NCBI GenBank assembly: GCA_019694465.1
Contig: JAIBBV010000014.1
Span: 1 to 64,000, forward strand
Length of the DNA stretch: 64,000 nucleotides
Direction of reading: 5' to 3'
Source: Oligoflexia bacterium
GTDB lineage: Bacteria; Bdellovibrionota_C; UBA2361; JAFLCA01
The notes beneath the pieces were generated by a model. That model did not search any database. It was given only the letters and a program-made list of their open reading frames with translations, and had not been told where the DNA came from. Positions 45,546 to 54,555 of this stretch are shown here, in pieces (position 1 is the first letter of the stretch; every line of letters begins with the position of its first letter). A program made the translations under genes and the position numbers.

Positions 45546-47100
45546 GTTTTCAGATCTAGAGCAGCGCTTAGCCGGACGTCCCTTTGGCGTCCTCAATGCT
45601 TGTCGTGCAGAAATTATTCACGAAATAAAAAAGCGTGCTGCTTTCGATATCTTGGTCGTGGGCGGGGGAATCCATGGCGCCGCCTTTGCGCGTCTGGCGG
45701 CCTTGAATGGACTTAGTACTCTCTTACTTGAGCGCTCAGATTACGCGCATGCAACATCAAGTAGAACTTCCAAGATGGCGCATGGTGGACTGCGTTACTT
45801 AGAGCTGTTCGACTTTCCACAGGTCTTCGATGGCATTCGCTCACGAGAGGATTTGTTTGTTACCGCGCCGCATCTTGTGCGCCCGCATGAGTTTTTCATC
45901 CCGCTTTTTAGCAGATCCTGCTTTGACCGTTTACGCTTGGCCACTGGTCTGTGGCTTTATGATCGCTGCGTAATGCGTGCTGAGCGCCGGTCGCGCTACT
46001 TGGCCGATATCTCGCAGCTTGCTCATAATTTTGAAGGCAGCGCGAGGGCTCCACAGGCCGGCTTTATATATTGTGATGGGATAATGCGCGATGCGCGCCT
46101 GGTGCAGGAAAATATTCTTGCGGCCCGCCAGGAGGGCGCGTTGTGCCTGAATCATGCGCGCGTGGATTCGGTCTATCATGTTCCGGGCGGCCGAGTCAGC
46201 GTGGGTTGCAGCGATGTATTGGGAAAGGAAAAATTTGAAGTCCACGCTGGTATTGTTGTCAATTGCGCCGGCCCTTGGGTTGGTCAAGTGGGTAGGTTGA
46301 GCAGCGCGGCATTTGGGGGAAAGTTGTGCTTCTCGCAGGGGGTACACTTATTGTTCTCTAAGCCTTGGCATGGGCCGGCGCTTATTCTTCCGCGCTCGAA
46401 GCGCGGCAGCTACTATTTTGTTTGGCCGCACTTTTCAGGGACAATGGTCGGGACGACCGAGCGTGAACTTGATGTGGTTCCAGAGGATCCGCAGGCTAGT
46501 GAGGCAGAAGTTAATGAACTGCTTCAATTGCTAGCAAGAGATATTCCGGGCGCTGGTCTATCACGAGATCGAATGCATGCGTCATTTGCAGGTGTTCGTA
46601 CTTTACTTCGGTCCAGCTCGGGAAAAAGCAGTGTTGAGATTTCCCGCAAGCCTTTTTGGCATTTTAGTGGCGGGGTTCTTTTTCTAATTGGGGGTAAATT
46701 TACGACTGCTTATCACACCGTGTTCGCTGGGCTTCGCATGGCCCTTAAGCTGGCTGGCGATCAACGGCAGCTTACGGGACTGCAGGGTAGGTTGTTGCCG
46801 GGGGCTTGGAACCTTGAAGAAAGTTTTGCATGGTTCAAGCAGCGCTGTGACGCACACTCTATCCCATTGCCAATTCAAGAGGCTGCTTTTGCCCGCTTCG
46901 GTGGACTGGTCAAACAGATTTTTGTGCGCGATGAAAATTTTGCGATTGTGGATGATAGGGTGCTATTGGGAGAGGTACTTTTCGCTCGACATGTCGAGCA
47001 AGCAGAGTCTTGTGAGGATGTAGTAAGGCGGCGTTTGGAGCTGCATTATTTGCCTAACTTCGGTGCAATTAATGCAGCAGCCTTTGAAGTGAGCGCATAG
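45535..47100 (+). CDS. glpD: FAD-dependent glycerol-3-phosphate dehydrogenase-like oxidoreductase
   Basis: This encodes 521 aa. The dinucleotide-binding motif ILVVGGGIHGAAFARLA is followed by LLLERSDYAHATSSRTSKMAHGGLRYLE, the signature of GlpD/GlpA flavoproteins. YFVWPHFSGTMVGTTE and the GGKFTTAY motif near the flavin follow. GlpD oxidises sn-glycerol 3-phosphate to DHAP and passes electrons to quinone at the membrane. The start is TTG at 45535 with GAGG about 7 nt upstream, overlapping the preceding gene; no better start precedes the FAD motif. The C-terminal ~110 residues match the GlpD cap poorly, and no glycerol kinase or transporter is nearby, so the substrate may differ. Confidence 0.8.
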   Translation: MLSEFSDLEQRLAGRPFGVLNACRAEIIHEIKKRAAFDILVVGGGIHGAAFARLAALNGLSTLLLERSDYAHATSSRTSKMAHGGLRYLELFDFPQVFDGIRSREDLFVTAPHLVRPHEFFIPLFSRSCFDRLRLATGLWLYDRCVMRAERRSRYLADISQLAHNFEGSARAPQAGFIYCDGIMRDARLVQENILAARQEGALCLNHARVDSVYHVPGGRVSVGCSDVLGKEKFEVHAGIVVNCAGPWVGQVGRLSSAAFGGKLCFSQGVHLLFSKPWHGPALILPRSKRGSYYFVWPHFSGTMVGTTERELDVVPEDPQASEAEVNELLQLLARDIPGAGLSRDRMHASFAGVRTLLRSSSGKSSVEISRKPFWHFSGGVLFLIGGKFTTAYHTVFAGLRMALKLAGDQRQLTGLQGRLLPGAWNLEESFAWFKQRCDAHSIPLPIQEAAFARFGGLVKQIFVRDENFAIVDDRVLLGEVLFARHVEQAESCEDVVRRRLELHYLPNFGAINAAAFEVSA

Positions 47101-47180
47101 ACTGTCGGTTCATGCGTAAAAGCTAGGCTAGGTATGTGGGGAAAATAGGCAATCGGGTTCTTCCTCAGTGTCCTCTGATA

Positions 47181-47241
47181 ACTCTGTGGTTAATAAGTAA
47201 AGGTCGCGTGTTGTGAATCACTTCCATTTAAACCACAGAGT
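47181..47241. repeat. Palindromic CTCTGTGGTT...AACCACAGAG repeat
   Basis: ACTCTGTGGTT (47181-47191) is inverted as AACCACAGAGT (47231-47241). Related and longer copies lie at 59901-59972 and 60085-60154. It lies between convergent genes. Confidence 0.6.
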
Positions 47242-47344
47242 ACAACAGAGTTCACCGAGCCTGGCTTTCAATGCAGACTAATTCTACTCTCCAGTTCGGT
47301 TCTTCTTCGATGCCCTCTGAGAGCATTGTGGTTTATTAAGTTTT

Positions 47345-48373
47345 CTACGGTTTTAGCACCAACTTGCCGAACTGTCGTCCCTCTTCAAGGTAGCGAATAA
47401 TCTTGATTCCATCTTTTAGCGGGGCAACCTGGTCGATGACCGGCTTGATGTTGTGTTTGAGCATGAACTCCATAACATCAATGAAATCTTGGGCATTCCC
47501 CATGGTTGAGCCAATTAGCGATATTTGCTTGGTGAAAAGTAGGCGGTTGTCTAGGGCAATATCGTAACCACTTGTGCTTCCCACGGTTACTATTTTGCCA
47601 CCACGAGCCACAGCGCGCAGGCTGTAGGCCATGGTTTTTGCGCCTACGTTATCTACAACTACATCGACTCCGCGCCCTTTAGTTAACTTAAGTACTTCCA
47701 CGGCCCAGTTGCTCTTTTCCTGATAGTTCAGGACATGGTCCGCCCCAAGTTCTAGAGCCTTTTCCATTTTTTCCTTAGAACCAGCCAAAACATACACCGT
47801 AGCACCCATGGCATGGCAAAGCTGAATCGATAGGGAATTGACACCGCCACCAGCTCCAACAACTAGTACGGACTGTCCAGGTTTTAGCTGCGCTCGATGC
47901 AGCAACATGCGCCAGCAAGTTGTGCCCACTAACAACGGTGCGCAGGCTTCTTCATCCTTCAAGCTATCTGGTGTCTTAAATACGTTCGAAATTGGTACGA
48001 CCGCGTACTCAGCCATTCCCCCGCGCATTTGTTCGCCTAGGATCTTATAGCCTGGACTTACGCTGGCTTCGCCACTTCTAGTCCATTCATCTTCACTAGT
48101 TACGACTCCAGGATTTACAATCACGCGCGTACCGGGAGTCCACTGCGAAGGAGCGTTGACCTTAACTATTTCACCAGCAATGTCGCTGCCAGTAATGTGT
48201 GGCATATCAAGAACAAGGCCTTTCCAGCCGCGCCGGACCCAAATGTCTAAGTGGTTGAGAGCTACAGCGCGCACACGGATTAAGGCCTCACCGGGGCCGG
48301 GGGAGGGGTCCGGTAAATCGGCATACTTAAGAACATCGATTTCACCGTGATTTTCAAAGAATATCGCTTTCAT
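47345..48373 (-). CDS. Zinc-independent quinone-oxidoreductase-like MDR dehydrogenase
   Basis: This encodes 342 aa, medium-chain dehydrogenase/reductase superfamily. The nucleotide-binding loop is VVGAGGGVNSLSIQLCHAMGA. The catalytic-zinc ligands of alcohol dehydrogenases are replaced (ALNHLDIW instead of a Cys, TGSDIAGEI instead of GHE). The region that holds the four structural-zinc cysteines in close relatives reads VNPGVVTSEDEWTRSGEAS with none. It is therefore most like NAD(P)H:quinone oxidoreductases or enoyl reductases. Substrate unknown. It is a single gene on the minus strand, convergent with glpD. Confidence 0.85.
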   Translation of the reverse strand: MKAIFFENHGEIDVLKYADLPDPSPGPGEALIRVRAVALNHLDIWVRRGWKGLVLDMPHITGSDIAGEIVKVNAPSQWTPGTRVIVNPGVVTSEDEWTRSGEASVSPGYKILGEQMRGGMAEYAVVPISNVFKTPDSLKDEEACAPLLVGTTCWRMLLHRAQLKPGQSVLVVGAGGGVNSLSIQLCHAMGATVYVLAGSKEKMEKALELGADHVLNYQEKSNWAVEVLKLTKGRGVDVVVDNVGAKTMAYSLRAVARGGKIVTVGSTSGYDIALDNRLLFTKQISLIGSTMGNAQDFIDVMEFMLKHNIKPVIDQVAPLKDGIKIIRYLEEGRQFGKLVLKP

Positions 48374-48569
48374 GAGTTATAAACCGCGAAATACCAATTC
48401 ATACAAAATATAGTGTAGAGCACAGCGGCGGTGAGTTGTTGGCCTCAATAGCGTTTAAAGCCCAGTCAACTGCTTCGGTCTGTAACACGCCCTCAAGCAG
48501 TTCAGCATACGTTATAGAGTGGATCAAGGGAAAAGGCGCAGCGTGATTCGTTTGCGGAGCGAGTGCTTT

Positions 48570-49316
48570 TTAGGCTGGCTTGGGTGGCTCGGTAGTGTCT
48601 TTTTCCAGCTCAGCAATAAGCTTGTCTTCCATTTTTCTCTTTACGCGCGAGCTAGCGCCACCATAGTTTTTGCGCTGAAAGATCTTTGTTGGCAATGGGG
48701 CGTTCTCAAACATGTCTAGCGCAATACGATAGTAAATATCACTGGACTCCGGAGAGAGTGTCTTGAGTACGGCTGTGCGCTCACGGAGCTTTTTAAGCAC
48801 CCGTGTTGGGTCGCTCTTCATTGTTTTCATATATGAGAGCAAGTCAATTTGATTCAGAAGATCCGTTACAAGCAATTTCATCGCGGCTTCTTCTCGCGCT
48901 AGTGAGCGCTCCTTTCTTACTCGAGATGATATCTCGGTGATCTCAAGCAAGTTGTCGACTGAGTAGGGCTCAAATAGGAACCCGTCGAATCCAGACATAA
49001 CGCTAGCAGCTACTGTTGAGCTGTCCTGATCCTTGGCGCCCAAAACCAATATGTACGCTGAATCCTGTCCTTGGCCAGTTCCCTTTGCGGTCTTAATGAA
49101 TGAAATGATATTTTCCATTTCAAACTTACGCGAGATGAACACTACGTCGCAGCGTTCAGAGCCAGCTAGTCTATTCTGGGCTTCTCGTAATTCTGTAAGC
49201 TGATGTACTTTGCCAAAGTGCGGAACAGCGGTTGTGGCTTGCTTGAGACGCATGCGAGACTGTATCTCCGGATCAACTAAGATCGCGTCGAATTTCTGGA
49301 ATGTTGAGCTACTCAT
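48570..49316 (-). CDS. Pseudo-receiver (response-regulator-like) protein without phosphoacceptor
   Basis: This encodes 248 aa. Residues ~8-135 have the receiver strand/helix pattern: FDAILVDPEIQSR, CDVVFISRKFEMENI, AYILVLGAKDQ and GFDGFLFEPYSVDNLLEI. The position of the phosphorylated Asp (end of the third strand) is Ser in VVFISR, and the conserved Lys before Pro is Glu (FEPYS), so ordinary aspartyl phosphorylation is unlikely. The C-terminal ~110 residues are helical and charged, with KLLVTDLLNQIDLLSYMKT and a Lys-rich tail, family unknown. It lies 88 nt downstream of the SUFU-like gene on the same strand, so the two may work together. Confidence 0.6.
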   Translation of the reverse strand: MSSSTFQKFDAILVDPEIQSRMRLKQATTAVPHFGKVHQLTELREAQNRLAGSERCDVVFISRKFEMENIISFIKTAKGTGQGQDSAYILVLGAKDQDSSTVAASVMSGFDGFLFEPYSVDNLLEITEISSRVRKERSLAREEAAMKLLVTDLLNQIDLLSYMKTMKSDPTRVLKKLRERTAVLKTLSPESSDIYYRIALDMFENAPLPTKIFQRKNYGGASSRVKRKMEDKLIAELEKDTTEPPKPA

Positions 49317-49404
49317 GAGAACGTATCCAGGCTAAAACCACCCCAAGGCCCCAAAAGATCTATCGGCTAAGAGTTTCTCTGACTTGAGACAAAAACTAGC
49401 AGTG

Positions 49405-50826
49405 TTAATCGGTGGTTATCCCAGTTGCATTAAAGCTTGCGCCGGTGGGAAACTGCTCAGCTTTGCTGGCGTTTTGCGCGCCTTCGGCGCGCGAAGTTGA
49501 TTGTGGGCAGAAGTGCGAGCGCGAAACGATTGAGGAGCGCCACGGTTTAGTGTGCTGGTCTAGCTCCTTGTATTCAAGGAGCTTTAGCAAATACTCTGCA
49601 GAGTATTTGCCAGCAGCCTCCGTTTCATCGGCAGTAATACCAACAATGTTGGCGAAAGTGAATTCACCACAAGTGCTAAGCTGCTCATTGCGAACGGGGG
49701 CGAATTGAGTTGTAAAGACGCTCTCCAGCTCAGAATCGCTTTGCGGGATTAGTGGACTTCCGCACGCCAGGCCTGCTCCCGGCCGTAGGCTCTTCGACCG
49801 TGAGCTTTGTATTAATATCCAGCCCAAAGTTAGAGGGCGCAAAGGCCAATCTGGAATTGCAGAGAAAGCTCCCTCAGTATGCGCTAGGCCAAGCTGGAAA
49901 ACTAGCTCGCTGCCAACCTTCCCAGGTGCTACATCAGCAGCCAAGCGTCTAAGCCCATCGGTGACATAAATAAGTGCTTGCGGCGACTCTAAGCGCACGA
50001 AAACACCTACTGGAATTGTCCGATCAGCTGGCGCCAGGCTTTGGGTCAGCGCCTCCTGCTCATAGCCTAATCCCCCCAACTCTTTAATCAGGTCAAGTTG
50101 CAAGATACAGGCTGGAGGCCCATAGGCCGCTTCTAAAATCTCCCACGAAGAATGTAGAACTGGTCTTTGCATCATTCTAGATGGTTCAACAACCAAGGTT
50201 TGGCGGTAAGTGGGTCTAACAAATATATCCGAGCCAGCGAACCAGTCTGAGAGTGTTGAACCTTGTCGATTATGCAGGGCGAAGAACTCGCCGATCTCAG
50301 GGAAATCATGATTATGTCCGTTTGTTACTACTCCCTGACGGAGCTGTTGCAAAAGGCCGCGTGTGATAACGCGTAATTCCCGTTCTGACCAGCGCGAAAG
50401 CTGCTGGTACATGAGTTCGCAAATCTCCTTAGTTTCAACGATTGAGCCAAATTTCTCTCGATGAAAGGCAACTAGGTCGCCGCATTTTTCAAATCGTAAA
50501 GAACGGAATGTCTCTGTTTGAACCAGTACTCGATCGGCGACATGCTTTACTCTTTGGTGAGAGACAAGATCTGGAATCAGTATGCCAAAGCCTTCAAGGT
50601 ATACGGCGACATCCTGCGCTATGAATTGCAAGGTAGCTCGGCTGAGCATGCGTCGTAAAAGCGCTAAATCGTCGCTGCATAGTTGAGAGATCGCATCTTG
50701 TGGATTGAAGCGCAGTCGTGAGCGTGACGGACTTGCTGAGCGTACTTGAGCTTGGTCGCAGGTTAGACTACAGCTAGTCTCGACAGTTTTGTCGTTATTG
50801 CCTTTGTTGCTTGGATCGTCCTGCAT
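49405..50826 (-). CDS. Suppressor-of-fused-like protein with N-terminal domain of unknown function
   Basis: This encodes 473 aa. From about residue 215 it follows the bacterial SUFU pattern: an early GVFVRLESPQALIYVTDGL strand pair, SELVFQLGL near 304, DWPLRPLTLGWILIQSS near 330, then CGEFTFANIVGITADETEAAGKY near 385-405 and LLKLLE. Bacterial SUFU proteins are often immunity or partner-binding proteins in polymorphic toxin systems, but no toxin is adjacent. The N-terminal ~200 residues contain a QDVAVYLEGFGILIP segment, reminiscent of HU-type DNA-binding folds, followed by helices; this is weak. The C-terminal ~45 residues are Ser/Gln-rich and likely disordered. Assignment rests on pattern recognition only. 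Confidence 0.45.
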   Translation of the reverse strand: MQDDPSNKGNNDKTVETSCSLTCDQAQVRSASPSRSRLRFNPQDAISQLCSDDLALLRRMLSRATLQFIAQDVAVYLEGFGILIPDLVSHQRVKHVADRVLVQTETFRSLRFEKCGDLVAFHREKFGSIVETKEICELMYQQLSRWSERELRVITRGLLQQLRQGVVTNGHNHDFPEIGEFFALHNRQGSTLSDWFAGSDIFVRPTYRQTLVVEPSRMMQRPVLHSSWEILEAAYGPPACILQLDLIKELGGLGYEQEALTQSLAPADRTIPVGVFVRLESPQALIYVTDGLRRLAADVAPGKVGSELVFQLGLAHTEGAFSAIPDWPLRPLTLGWILIQSSRSKSLRPGAGLACGSPLIPQSDSELESVFTTQFAPVRNEQLSTCGEFTFANIVGITADETEAAGKYSAEYLLKLLEYKELDQHTKPWRSSIVSRSHFCPQSTSRAEGAQNASKAEQFPTGASFNATGITTD

Positions 50827-51035
50827 AAACCAAGAACCTCGGGACCAATTAAATCCGGTCCAGGTCGAGGGCCCAGTCTAGCTTAAAGCTCTAAGCGATT
50901 AAAGGTTTGCATGCGAGTTCGAGCGATTCTTTCGAACCCGCGCCGTGTGAACAGCCTGGAGAGCTCCAATAGAAAGCCCGATCCGGACATTTCTATTGGT
51001 GTGCGCTCTAGAAAACTTCAGGCTATTGCTTAACT
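50827..51035. other. Leader region upstream of the SUFU-like gene
   Basis: This is non-coding sequence between the SUFU-like gene and the small gene at 51036-51206, both on the minus strand. TTTCTATTGG near 50990 and CCAATAGAAAG near 50967 form an inverted repeat, a possible terminator stem for the small gene, without a clear T-run. Confidence 0.35.
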
Positions 51036-51206
51036 TTAGGCCTCAGCAATTGTCTGCACGCCTTTTTCCTTTCGAAATTCTTCGGCGCTGCTACCATTGA
51101 TACTGGCGTCTGCCTGACGCTCCGCTGCATCTTCTTTGGACTTTGGTTCTGGCTTCTGAATTAGGGCGCTCGAGAGCTGAGCTGATTGGATAGAGCCTGG
51201 GCTCAT
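51036..51206 (-). CDS. Small 56-aa hydrophilic protein with strong ribosome binding site
   Basis: Read on the minus strand, an ATG at 51206 is preceded by AAGGAGG with a 4-5 nt gap, one of the strongest Shine-Dalgarno sites in the window. The 56-codon frame ends in TAA at 51036. The product is polar and probably disordered or helical (MSPGSIQSAQLSSALIQKP, then KSKEDAAERQADASINGSS, then EEFRKEKGVQTIAEA). There is no signal peptide or Cys, and no family is recognised. It lies between thioredoxin and the SUFU-like gene on the same strand. Confidence 0.6.
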   Translation of the reverse strand: MSPGSIQSAQLSSALIQKPEPKSKEDAAERQADASINGSSAEEFRKEKGVQTIAEA

Positions 51207-51376
51207 AGATCCTCCTTGTCATCAAAATTACGGGCAAATTCCATTTCACGTGGCCGACATGCGCAAATGTAACGCATCTCGCCCACTTATAATGACAATC
51301 GGGGGAAAAGAAACTTTAGGTTATATTTGACGGCTAATTAGTTGCTGAATTTCCTAACGCCGAACGAATACGGTCC

Positions 51377-51703
51377 CTAAATAACCTTCTTAATAGCTGC
51401 AACTATTTGTTCTTTTGGGACAACGCCTAGAATGCGCTCAACAACTTCGCCGCCCTTGAAGAATATTAGGTTTGGGATACCGCGCACCTGTAATGCTACA
51501 GGGGTACGCGGATTATCATCTACGTTCATCTTGGTAATCTTGATCTTGCCGTCATACTCAGTGGCAAGCTGCTCAAGTAGTGGTGCAATGCTCTTACATG
51601 GTCCGCACCATGGCGCCCAGCAATCGAGGATCACGGGAATAGGGGACTTAAGTACTTCCGTCTCGTAGGTAGCGTCACTAATATCTTTAATATTTCCAGC
51701 CAT
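51377..51703 (-). CDS. trxA: Thioredoxin
   Basis: This encodes 108 aa, typical length. The active site is WAPWCGPCK, with the cis-Pro in GIPNLIFFKGG and the conserved acidic residue before it (LDCWAPW). It is a general cytoplasmic disulfide reductase fed by thioredoxin reductase, which is not in the window. It appears to be a stand-alone gene. Confidence 0.97.
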   Translation of the reverse strand: MAGNIKDISDATYETEVLKSPIPVILDCWAPWCGPCKSIAPLLEQLATEYDGKIKITKMNVDDNPRTPVALQVRGIPNLIFFKGGEVVERILGVVPKEQIVAAIKKVI

Positions 51704-52001
51704 CTAACTCTCCACATCAGACCCGAGGAATCCAAATCCCTAACGGCTTGCCCATTATGAAACAGCTTTGCGACGAATGTAAACAGCTTGAAATGCTGCC
51801 TGCCGCCTATTTTTGAGTCCATTAACTTTAGTTTAACTAGGTTGAACCTTTTTGCCTCAAACCGCGTCATAAGTTTAAGCAAGTTGAAGCTATGCCAGTA
51901 CTGGCACGGCCTGAACTGACCTAAAAACGATTAAACGAGGGCTGCAGTAATGGTGTTGTTGGGAGGGCATCCCTTCCAGCCCTATAAAACGGGGAGACAC
52001 T

Positions 52002-52883
52002 ATGGAAACTAAGCATGAGGGAGAGCAGGCCAAAGCCGACACTCCATTCATTGTAACCTACACAGTTGATTCGTTCGCTAACGGGATTGCCTTTGGACAG
52101 CACAAGCTGCCTGCTGGTGATGATCCAAGGGACTATTACTCGCTGCGTATAGAAGATGACAGCGAGTTGGTGCGTTTAAGGAGCCGATACGCATTAAATA
52201 AGGATAACCCGTTCTGCGAACTGGAGCGGCACTTAATGCGTCTTTCCAATCAGGGCATTCTAAGCTCATCAACAATTTACTTCGGAATGACAACAGATCC
52301 ATTCCTTCCATTCGAAGGAAAATTTGATGCCAGCATGAAGTTTCTCGACTTATTCAAACGCTACACGCCAGGGCTATTGGTGGTTCAAACTCGCTCGCCC
52401 TTGGTTGTGATCGCGATGCCGATCTTGACCAAACTTGGTAAGCATTGCTGCGTAACTATGGGAATCGAGACTAACCTTGAGGAATCTGTGCGCCGCTATA
52501 CGCCTGGTTTACCACGAGTCGAAGAGCGTCTAAAGACCGTGGCGGCGTTGCGTCGATTTGGAGTCGAGGTAAACATCCAGGTTAGCCCTGTGCTACCCTA
52601 CGGTGAGTGGAAGTCGGATGCGGGACGCTTCGCCGATGTGTTGGCCCAACATGCTGACGGACTATACGTGCGCAGCATTACGGATGGTTCGGAGAGAGTG
52701 GAGCGACGTCTTCGACTAACGGGACTAGCGAAGCGGCTAGCGCAGGATCGTAAGTTCCACTATTTAAGGCCTGACACGGCTAACCCACTCATAAGCGAAC
52801 TTGAGGCGCGCGTGCCTGAAAAGCTTCGTATTCGCGAACGTAAGCATTTGCAAGATCGACAAGTGCGAATGTTTGCTACCTAG
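52002..52883 (+). CDS. Spore-photoproduct-lyase-like radical-SAM homologue lacking the iron-sulfur cysteines
   Basis: This encodes 293 aa from the ATG at 52002, preceded by GGGGAGA at good spacing. From ~residue 95 it follows the SPL/Rv2578c-type radical SAM family: IYFGMTTDPFLPFEGKFD, LLVVQTRSPLVV, CVTMGIETNLEESVRRYTPG, RLKTVAALRRFGVEV and VSPVLPYGEW. The family's N-terminal CxxxCxxC motif that binds the [4Fe-4S] cluster is absent; that region is TYTVDSFANGIAFGQHKL and contains no Cys. The ribosome binding site argues that the start is real rather than a truncation. It should not perform radical SAM chemistry by the usual route. It stands alone between divergent neighbours. Confidence 0.7.
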   Translation: METKHEGEQAKADTPFIVTYTVDSFANGIAFGQHKLPAGDDPRDYYSLRIEDDSELVRLRSRYALNKDNPFCELERHLMRLSNQGILSSSTIYFGMTTDPFLPFEGKFDASMKFLDLFKRYTPGLLVVQTRSPLVVIAMPILTKLGKHCCVTMGIETNLEESVRRYTPGLPRVEERLKTVAALRRFGVEVNIQVSPVLPYGEWKSDAGRFADVLAQHADGLYVRSITDGSERVERRLRLTGLAKRLAQDRKFHYLRPDTANPLISELEARVPEKLRIRERKHLQDRQVRMFAT

Positions 52884-52986
52884 CACATGCCGACTATACA
52901 TAATCCGAGCTGCATATATTCTCTTTCACCTAAGGAGAGCACGAGTTAGCCTAGAAGCAGTTTCATAAATACCGAAAACAAAGCCC

Positions 52987-53023
52987 CTTCGTATTGCGAG
53001 CCCGATTTGCTGGGCGAGGCAAT
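52987..53023 (-). repeat. Dispersed ATTGCC...TCGCAATACGAAG repeat, inverted copy
   Basis: On the minus strand it reads ATTGCCTCGCCCA, centre, then GGGCTCGCAATACGAAG, matching copies at 8630 and 54556. Just upstream, CAGTTTCATAAATACCGAA at 52957-52975 recurs with two changes near 54383. Confidence 0.6.
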
Positions 53024-53121
53024 CAACGAACCTGACTCATAGTGTATTTATGGGATGAGTTCTAGGTTAGTAAACTTAAGTGCGGCTGGATTTAGCCGTG
53101 ATGCTTGCTCGGGGAGGTCTT

Positions 53122-54378
53122 ATGAATCGTGTAGCGGTCGTTGGCGTTTGTCGCACTCCGTTTGTTCGAGCGGGAGGGGTATTTGCGCGTTATTCCTTCC
53201 TTGATCTCGGCGTGCAAGCAGTGAAGGGATTAATTTCTAAAATCAACCTAGATTCCTCCCGCGTCGATGAGCTGATATTTGGTACAGTTTTGCTCGATCC
53301 GCGAACACCGAACTATGCGCGTGAACTGGTGCTACGTGCTGGACTACCAAAAAGCTTAGGCGCGCATGCTATCTCTAATAACTGTATTAGTGGGCTTGTA
53401 GCGGCTAACTTTATCTTTGAGGGTATACGTGGTGGGCGTATTACTACAGGAATTGCGGCTGGCAGCGAGTCGATGTCGCGCCCAACTCTAACTTTGCATC
53501 CCAAAGCGGAGCAGTTCTTTTTGCGTCTGGCTAGGGCCCGCTCACTCGGAGAACGCCTCGCTGTAATGGCGACTTTCCGTCCAAAATTTATGTTCCCTAT
53601 GCCGCCTAGTCCAAAGGAGCCCTCCACTGGCCTAACAATGGGCGAGCATTGTGAGATAACTGCTAAGGAATTTGGGATAGCGCGAGCATTGCAAGATGAG
53701 ATTGCTCTGGCCAGTCATCAGCGCGCCGCGGCAGCTCAAGCGCGTGGATATTTCGCTGAAGAGATCGTGCCTCTAGATGGCGTTGATAAGGACAACATAG
53801 TTCGTGCTGACACAAATATTGAAAAGCTTGCGAAGCTTAGGCCAGTATTCGATCGCTCAGAGCGCGGTACCATTACCGCTGGCAATGCTAGTTCATTAAC
53901 TGATGGAGCCTCGGCAGTTGCTCTGATGAGTGAAGTGGAGGCCAGACGGCAGGGCAGGGAGATATTGGGATACATAGATGCAGTTGAATTCTCAGCCATC
54001 GATCCAGCCGATGGCTTACTCATGGCCCCCGCAACAGCCTTGCCACGTCTGTTGCAGCGCCAAGGAGTGACTATCAATCAAATTGACTTGTTTGAAGTGC
54101 ATGAAGCCTTCGGTGCTCAGGTGGCGGCTAATTTGTTGGCGTGGGAAAAGGGTTGGTCGAAGTATCCTGAGGCCAGGGCAATTGGACGAATTCCATCCGA
54201 AAAAATGAACGTAAATGGCGGTTCCATAGCATTAGGGCATCCATTTGCCGCTACTGGGGGCCGTCTGATTGGAAATGCCTTAGCTGAATTGAAGCGTCGA
54301 AAGGCCAAGCGCGCTGTTATTAGTGTGTGTGCTGCAGGCGCAATGGCCGGTGCTATGCTGCTATCACGCGCAGACTAG
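53122..54378 (+). CDS. Acetyl-CoA acyltransferase / thiolase (FadI/FadA-like)
   Basis: This encodes 418 aa from the ATG at 53122, with GGGGAGG five nt upstream; the frame is open back to GTG 53080. Thiolase catalytic residues: nucleophile Cys88 in SNNCISGL, the His of NGGSIALGHPFAATG, and the second Cys in ISVCAAGAMAG. It cleaves 3-ketoacyl-CoA or condenses acetyl-CoA. The sequence style is closer to the trifunctional-protein beta subunit / FadI group than to PhaA. No fadJ/fadB-type partner is in the window. Confidence 0.92.
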   Translation: MNRVAVVGVCRTPFVRAGGVFARYSFLDLGVQAVKGLISKINLDSSRVDELIFGTVLLDPRTPNYARELVLRAGLPKSLGAHAISNNCISGLVAANFIFEGIRGGRITTGIAAGSESMSRPTLTLHPKAEQFFLRLARARSLGERLAVMATFRPKFMFPMPPSPKEPSTGLTMGEHCEITAKEFGIARALQDEIALASHQRAAAAQARGYFAEEIVPLDGVDKDNIVRADTNIEKLAKLRPVFDRSERGTITAGNASSLTDGASAVALMSEVEARRQGREILGYIDAVEFSAIDPADGLLMAPATALPRLLQRQGVTINQIDLFEVHEAFGAQVAANLLAWEKGWSKYPEARAIGRIPSEKMNVNGGSIALGHPFAATGGRLIGNALAELKRRKAKRAVISVCAAGAMAGAMLLSRAD

Positions 54379-54555
54379 AGGCAGTTCCATAAATACTGAA
54401 GCGAAGGCCCGCCTCCTAGCGCGAGACTGGTTTTTAGGGCGCAGCAATACCCACACAACCCAGCTCATAGAGCATTTAAAGATTGGCTCTAGGGGAGGGG
54501 CTTTTATAGCTTGGTTAGGGCGCTCCCGGAAATTAGCTGTAAAATGAGCTTCAAG

